Below, piece after piece: positions 61,070-64,000 of a stretch of DNA of 64,000 bases (within the stretch, counting starts at the first letter, position 1; each line of letters opens with the position of its first letter). The notes below the pieces were generated by a model that saw only the letters and a list, made by a program, of their open reading frames with translations, was not told the DNA's origin and made no database searches. The DNA comes from Amycolatopsis suaedae (GTDB taxonomy: Bacteria > Actinomycetota > Actinomycetes > Mycobacteriales > Pseudonocardiaceae). The DNA is taken from NCBI RefSeq assembly GCF_004214935.1, contig NZ_SFCC01000013.1:124001-188000 (forward strand), in the 5' to 3' direction. A program made the position numbers and the translations under genes.

Positions 61070-61471
61070 TCATGCCGAGCGACGAGGGAAGGGACAGACG
61101 GAGCATCGCGTCGTGCCGGGAAAGCACACGGGACACCAAGCACGTGACCGCCGGTCAGCAGGTTCTCGCGGGTAGCAGGGCTCGCCGCACGTGCCCCGCG
61201 CCAACCGTCGGGGATCCGCTCTCCTGGCTGCCAGACTCTCCTCGGTCGGATCATGTAGCGCGGCGCTGCCGAAGACACCTGGCCAGCCGATCGTCAGCGC
61301 GATCCCTGCCGACGTATCGGTTACCGGTTCATCCACCAGTTCGGACGCTGCATCTGCCAGTTCTCGGCTCAGTCTGCGAAGTGTCGCGGCACACGTCCGC
61401 CGGTCACGACAGCGGCGAATGGCATCCGAATGGACGGCGAGCAGGTCAGCGACGAGTGTCTGAGGGTTCAC
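61070..61471 (-). CDS. Small unknown protein with C-terminal cysteines
   Basis: 133 residues from GTG 61471 with GGAG upstream. The N-terminal half is helical (LVADLLAVHSDAIRRCRDRRTCAATLRRLSRELADAAS); the C-terminal part carries five cysteines (GTCGEPCYP, WCPVCFPGTTRCSVCPF), a possible zinc-binding region with two CxxC pairs. No family known. It lies upstream of, and in the same direction as, the 60675 gene. Confidence 0.45.
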   Translation of the reverse strand: MNPQTLVADLLAVHSDAIRRCRDRRTCAATLRRLSRELADAASELVDEPVTDTSAGIALTIGWPGVFGSAALHDPTEESLAARRADPRRLARGTCGEPCYPREPADRRSRAWCPVCFPGTTRCSVCPFPRRSA

Positions 61472-61529
61472 GTGACCGGGCTCCGTTCCTGGCCAGGCGA
61501 CTAGTGGGTCTGGCCTGTTCAGGACGGTA

Positions 61530-61560
61530 GGACGCTCGTCAGGCTACAAGCTGTACAAAA
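61530..61560. promoter_or_regulatory. Operator-like TACA...TGTA repeats upstream of the XRE gene
   Basis: Around 61545-61558 CTACAAGCTGTACAAAATGTGTG contains TACA-AGC-TGTA and a following ACAAAATGTGT, a typical short XRE operator pattern in the gap between divergent genes. Confidence 0.35.
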
Positions 61561-61617
61561 TGTGTGACTCACTGTTCCGTTAGGCTGGGTGTGGCGACCG
61601 GGGCAGGTGAGAACGAC

Positions 61618-62835
61618 ATGGACGAGCAGGCCAGAGCGGTCGGTAGGCGGGTGCGCTACTGGCGGCTCCGACGCGGGTTCGACCGCAAACACTTCGCGGA
61701 CTTAGTCGGCCGGTCAGTGTCGTGGCTGGACAAGATCGAGTCCGGCGAACGCAGTCTGTTACGACTGCCCCTGCTCGAACGAGTAGCCGAGGCCCTCGGC
61801 GTCGACCCGCCGGCCCTCCTCGACGAGCCGGCCGCGCAACGGGCGACACAGTGTGTCGACGCGGCCGAAGTTCGCGCGATCCGCGCCGCGCTCGGGACCT
61901 ACCCAACTCTTCGAATCTCACCGGACGCGACCGTCCCGGGCATTGCCGAGCTGAGTCGGCGTGCCATGCACCTGGAGCATGCCTGGGCCGCGTCACGGTT
62001 TACCGTCGTCGCCCAGCACCTGCCCGGCCTGGTGACCTCCGCCCAGCTCGCCGTCTCCGAACTACCGGCTGAACACCAGCTCGAAGCCCAGCGGGTTCTC
62101 GTCACCGGCTACCGACTCGCCTCGTCGATGTTGCTGAAGTTCGGGACCAACCACATCGCCTGGCTGGCCGCAGACAGAGCGATGCAGACGGCGCTGACCG
62201 CCGACGACACATGGGCACTCGCGCGGGCGACCCGGAGTGTCGCCCGCGCGATGACGGACAGCGGCCAGCGCCCGCAGGCGATCGAGACACTGCTCGGGAT
62301 GGCCGACCGAATGCGGCCCGACGTCGCACGGCAGTCGAGCCACCTGCTGGCGTTGCACGGCATGTTGTTCCTGGCCGCGTCGATCGCCGCCGCCCAGGAA
62401 GGAGACCAGGCGCTGGCGTTGTCCATGCATGAGGAGGCCACGGCAGCAGCACGACGGCTTGAACCGGGGCACGACAGGCATCACACGTTCTTCGGTCAGG
62501 CCAACGTCGACATCCACCGGGTGGCCTCGCTCGTCCGGTTGCACGAGGGTGGCCGCGCGCTGGAGTACGCCAGGCGCGTCGACCAGACAGAGGTGGCCGC
62601 GCTCTCGGCTGAGCGTCGGTCGAACTACCTCCTTGACCTCACCGAGGCGAACACGATCACCGGCGACTTCAAGACCGCGGTCCGCACCTTGAGCGAAGCC
62701 GAACGCGTCGCGCCCGAAGAAGTCCGCTGCCGCCCGCTCGCGCACGGCCTGCTCCGCAGGCTGCGGAACAACACACGAGGCGGGGACGCCCGTGTCGTCC
62801 GGACGATGGCCGAACGAGCGGGAGTCGAGGCGTGA
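61618..62835 (+). CDS. XRE-family regulator with TPR-like domain
   Basis: 405 residues from ATG 61618. The HTH is VGRRVRYWRLRRGFDRKHFADLVGRSVSWLDKIESGERSLLRLPLLERVAEALGV (about 7-62). The rest is a helical repeat region (VVAQHLPGLVTSAQLAVSELP, LATRSVARAM..., YARRVDQTEVAALSAERRSNYLLDLTEANTITGDFKTAVRTLSEAERV). This size and arrangement is common for regulators on actinobacterial mobile elements. It overlaps the following flavoprotein gene by four bases (GTGA). Confidence 0.85.
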   Translation: MDEQARAVGRRVRYWRLRRGFDRKHFADLVGRSVSWLDKIESGERSLLRLPLLERVAEALGVDPPALLDEPAAQRATQCVDAAEVRAIRAALGTYPTLRISPDATVPGIAELSRRAMHLEHAWAASRFTVVAQHLPGLVTSAQLAVSELPAEHQLEAQRVLVTGYRLASSMLLKFGTNHIAWLAADRAMQTALTADDTWALARATRSVARAMTDSGQRPQAIETLLGMADRMRPDVARQSSHLLALHGMLFLAASIAAAQEGDQALALSMHEEATAAARRLEPGHDRHHTFFGQANVDIHRVASLVRLHEGGRALEYARRVDQTEVAALSAERRSNYLLDLTEANTITGDFKTAVRTLSEAERVAPEEVRCRPLAHGLLRRLRNNTRGGDARVVRTMAERAGVEA

Positions 62836-63386
62836 GCCAACGTGTCCTCTACGTCGTCATCACCGGCGCGGGTCCGGCACGCCATGTCGACCGGCTCGTG
62901 CGCCTCGCCCAGGAAGCCGGATGGAGTGTGCACAGCATCGCCACACCCGCAGCCGTCGAACACTTCCTGGACCTGCCCGCGCTCACCGAGCTGACCGGCC
63001 ACCCGGTGCGCACCGGTCACCGCAAGCCGGGTGACGCCAACCTTCCCAAGGCCGACGCGGTCGTCGTCGCACCTGCCACGTACAACACGATCAACAAGTT
63101 CGCCGCCGGGATCGCCGACACCTACGTCACTACTCAGCTCGCCGAACTCAACGGCATGGGCGTGCCCATCGTCGTGCTCCCATTCGTGAACCAGGGACTG
63201 GCCAACAACCGGCCGTTCAGGCGCGCCGTCGAAGAACTGCGCCTCGCCGGGGTCCGCGTCCTCCTCGGCCCCGGCGAGTTCGAACCCCACCCGCCGCGAA
63301 CCGGTGACACGGTGATCGACCAGTACCCGTGGGCACTCGCGCTTGCCGAGGCAGAGAGGATGGCGGCCGACGACGCGGCACGGTAG
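62832..63386 (+). CDS. Flavoprotein of the phosphopantothenoylcysteine decarboxylase fold
   Basis: 184 residues from GTG 62832, coupled to the XRE gene. RVLYVVITGAGPARHVDRLVRLAQEAGWSVHSIATPAAVEHF opens the Flavoprotein (PF02441-type) fold; ADAVVVAPATYNTINKFAAGIADTYVTTQL is the FMN-binding segment. The HFCD-like C-terminal loop ends at GPGEFEPHPPRTGDTVIDQYPW. The pair XRE/flavoprotein recurs on actinobacterial integrative elements, as I recall; its reaction is unknown. Confidence 0.82.
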   Translation: MSQRVLYVVITGAGPARHVDRLVRLAQEAGWSVHSIATPAAVEHFLDLPALTELTGHPVRTGHRKPGDANLPKADAVVVAPATYNTINKFAAGIADTYVTTQLAELNGMGVPIVVLPFVNQGLANNRPFRRAVEELRLAGVRVLLGPGEFEPHPPRTGDTVIDQYPWALALAEAERMAADDAAR

Positions 63387-63685
63387 CCAGGTCGCCAGCA
63401 CGAGGTCGGACCACGGGGACCTTCACTCCTCGCCAATCCACCTCACGCCCCACACATCACCTTCACGCCCACTATCACCCACCTTCTGGGCACCACAACA
63501 ACCTCACGCACACACACCACCACGCCCCACCCCATACCAATCACCCACATCACACGGAGCACTTCTTGCAGATCGTCTGAACCGGGAAGCGTTGTGACGA
63601 AACGCTGAGTCAGGCAAGCGCTCGGTGGGAAGTTGATCGCCACTGACGTACCGTCGGTTGGAGAGCACCGGGGAGGGTGATCAAC
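63387..63685. other. Gene-free stretch with a G-poor CA-rich tract
   Basis: Between 63421 and 63550 only eight of 130 bases are G by my count, with C and A dominating (repeats of CAC, CCCAC, TCAC). It is extremely strand-asymmetric for this genome. No coding frame is credible across it. It may be a single-strand or leader region of the element. Confidence 0.6.
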
Positions 63686-64000
63686 GTGGTTGATAAGGCA
63701 CGTGTCCACACGCGACTGGTCAGCATCGACTGCTCGGTGTGCGGGACGACCGTTCACTACCGGGGCACCGGCAGACGGCCGCGGTACTGCAGCCACACGT
63801 GCCGTAGCCGCGCCTGGGAGTTACGCCGAGCCGCACAACGGCTCGGCGAGCCGGAGCCAGTGCCGACGATGGTCCGCGAGGTCGTCGTGCGCGAGCGCGT
63901 CATCGAGCGAGAACGGCGGGTGTCCGTGACTCCGCAACTGGTCGCCGACTGGCTCCCGCTCCTCAAGCAACTGGAGCGGAAAGTTCGCTACAGACCGGAC
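63686..64000 (+). CDS. Zinc-ribbon protein, 3' end outside window
   Basis: Open frame with no stop before the window ends. GTG 63686 is nine bases after GGGAGG at 63671-63676. The translation includes IDCSVCGTTVHYRGTGRRPRYCSHTCRSRAWELRRAAQRLG: C-x2-C ... C-x3-C, a small zinc ribbon, then a charged helix VREVVVRERVIERERRVSVTPQLVADWLPLLKQLERKVRY. Similar short proteins occur on actinobacterial conjugative elements, but function is not known. Confidence 0.6.
   Translation, partial: MVDKARVHTRLVSIDCSVCGTTVHYRGTGRRPRYCSHTCRSRAWELRRAAQRLGEPEPVPTMVREVVVRERVIERERRVSVTPQLVADWLPLLKQLERKVRYRPD

Overview
The window is very GC-rich actinobacterial DNA with GTG/TTG starts, many 4-bp stop/start overlaps and many leaderless-looking genes. 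Intergenic hairpins of the type CCCCAATG-tgg-CATTGGGG and a long 'gtgaaggggg...' stem-loop are, from memory, typical of Amycolatopsis, so an Amycolatopsis-like Pseudonocardiales host is the best guess (inference). No rRNA, CRISPR array or transposase was found.

Positions 1-17619 look like one end of a glycoside antibiotic cluster. Seven head-to-tail EryCIII/DesVII-type glycosyltransferases (the first cut by the window edge) are followed by a membrane GT39-type transferase. On the opposite strand come a DesVI-like amino-sugar N-methyltransferase, a clan GH-A-like protein, a LURP-one protein, and a coupled set rmlA - small adenylating enzyme - tyrosine ammonia-lyase. A divergent LmbU-family regulator closes the region. 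The ammonia-lyase closely resembles what I recall of Sam8 of the saccharomicin pathway, and the many glycosyltransferases fit a heavily glycosylated hydroxycinnamoyl product. I therefore read this as a saccharomicin-like cluster continuing left of the window.

Positions 17620-33425 are mixed: hairpin arrays, a secreted GH101 enzyme, a P-loop kinase, MerR/MFS/amidase genes, two VOC genes with an ArsR gene, the complete 2-methylisoborneol pair (GPP C-methyltransferase and terpene synthase), PAP2, and two parallel ArsR/SRPBCC/DHFR-fold cassettes flanking an MFS exporter. Positions 33426-39443 hold a tightly coupled operon: GNAT, LuxE-like acyl-protein synthetase, a LuxC-like reductase fused to a PaaK-like adenylating domain, and a second PaaK-like ligase. 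There is no luciferase.

Positions 39690-57974 carry a 938-residue PcfJ-like protein, a TetR/M14 pair, an F420-type oxidoreductase behind a KstR-like palindrome, a four-module secreted sugar protein, a frameshifted gene, a Trypco1-like protein, an amidase pseudogene with an internal deletion, a Tat-exported amidohydrolase, a MocR/SIS/unknown set, a lipoprotein hydrolase, an APH-like kinase and a small membrane peptide.

At 58084-58125 lies the 3' half of a CAU-anticodon tRNA without its 5' half. This is the signature of an integrative element whose interior runs rightward out of the window. Behind it are an AT-richer 622-residue gene with a nuclease-like C-terminal motif (candidate defence gene), two small genes, an XRE regulator coupled to a flavoprotein, and a zinc-ribbon gene cut by the window end.
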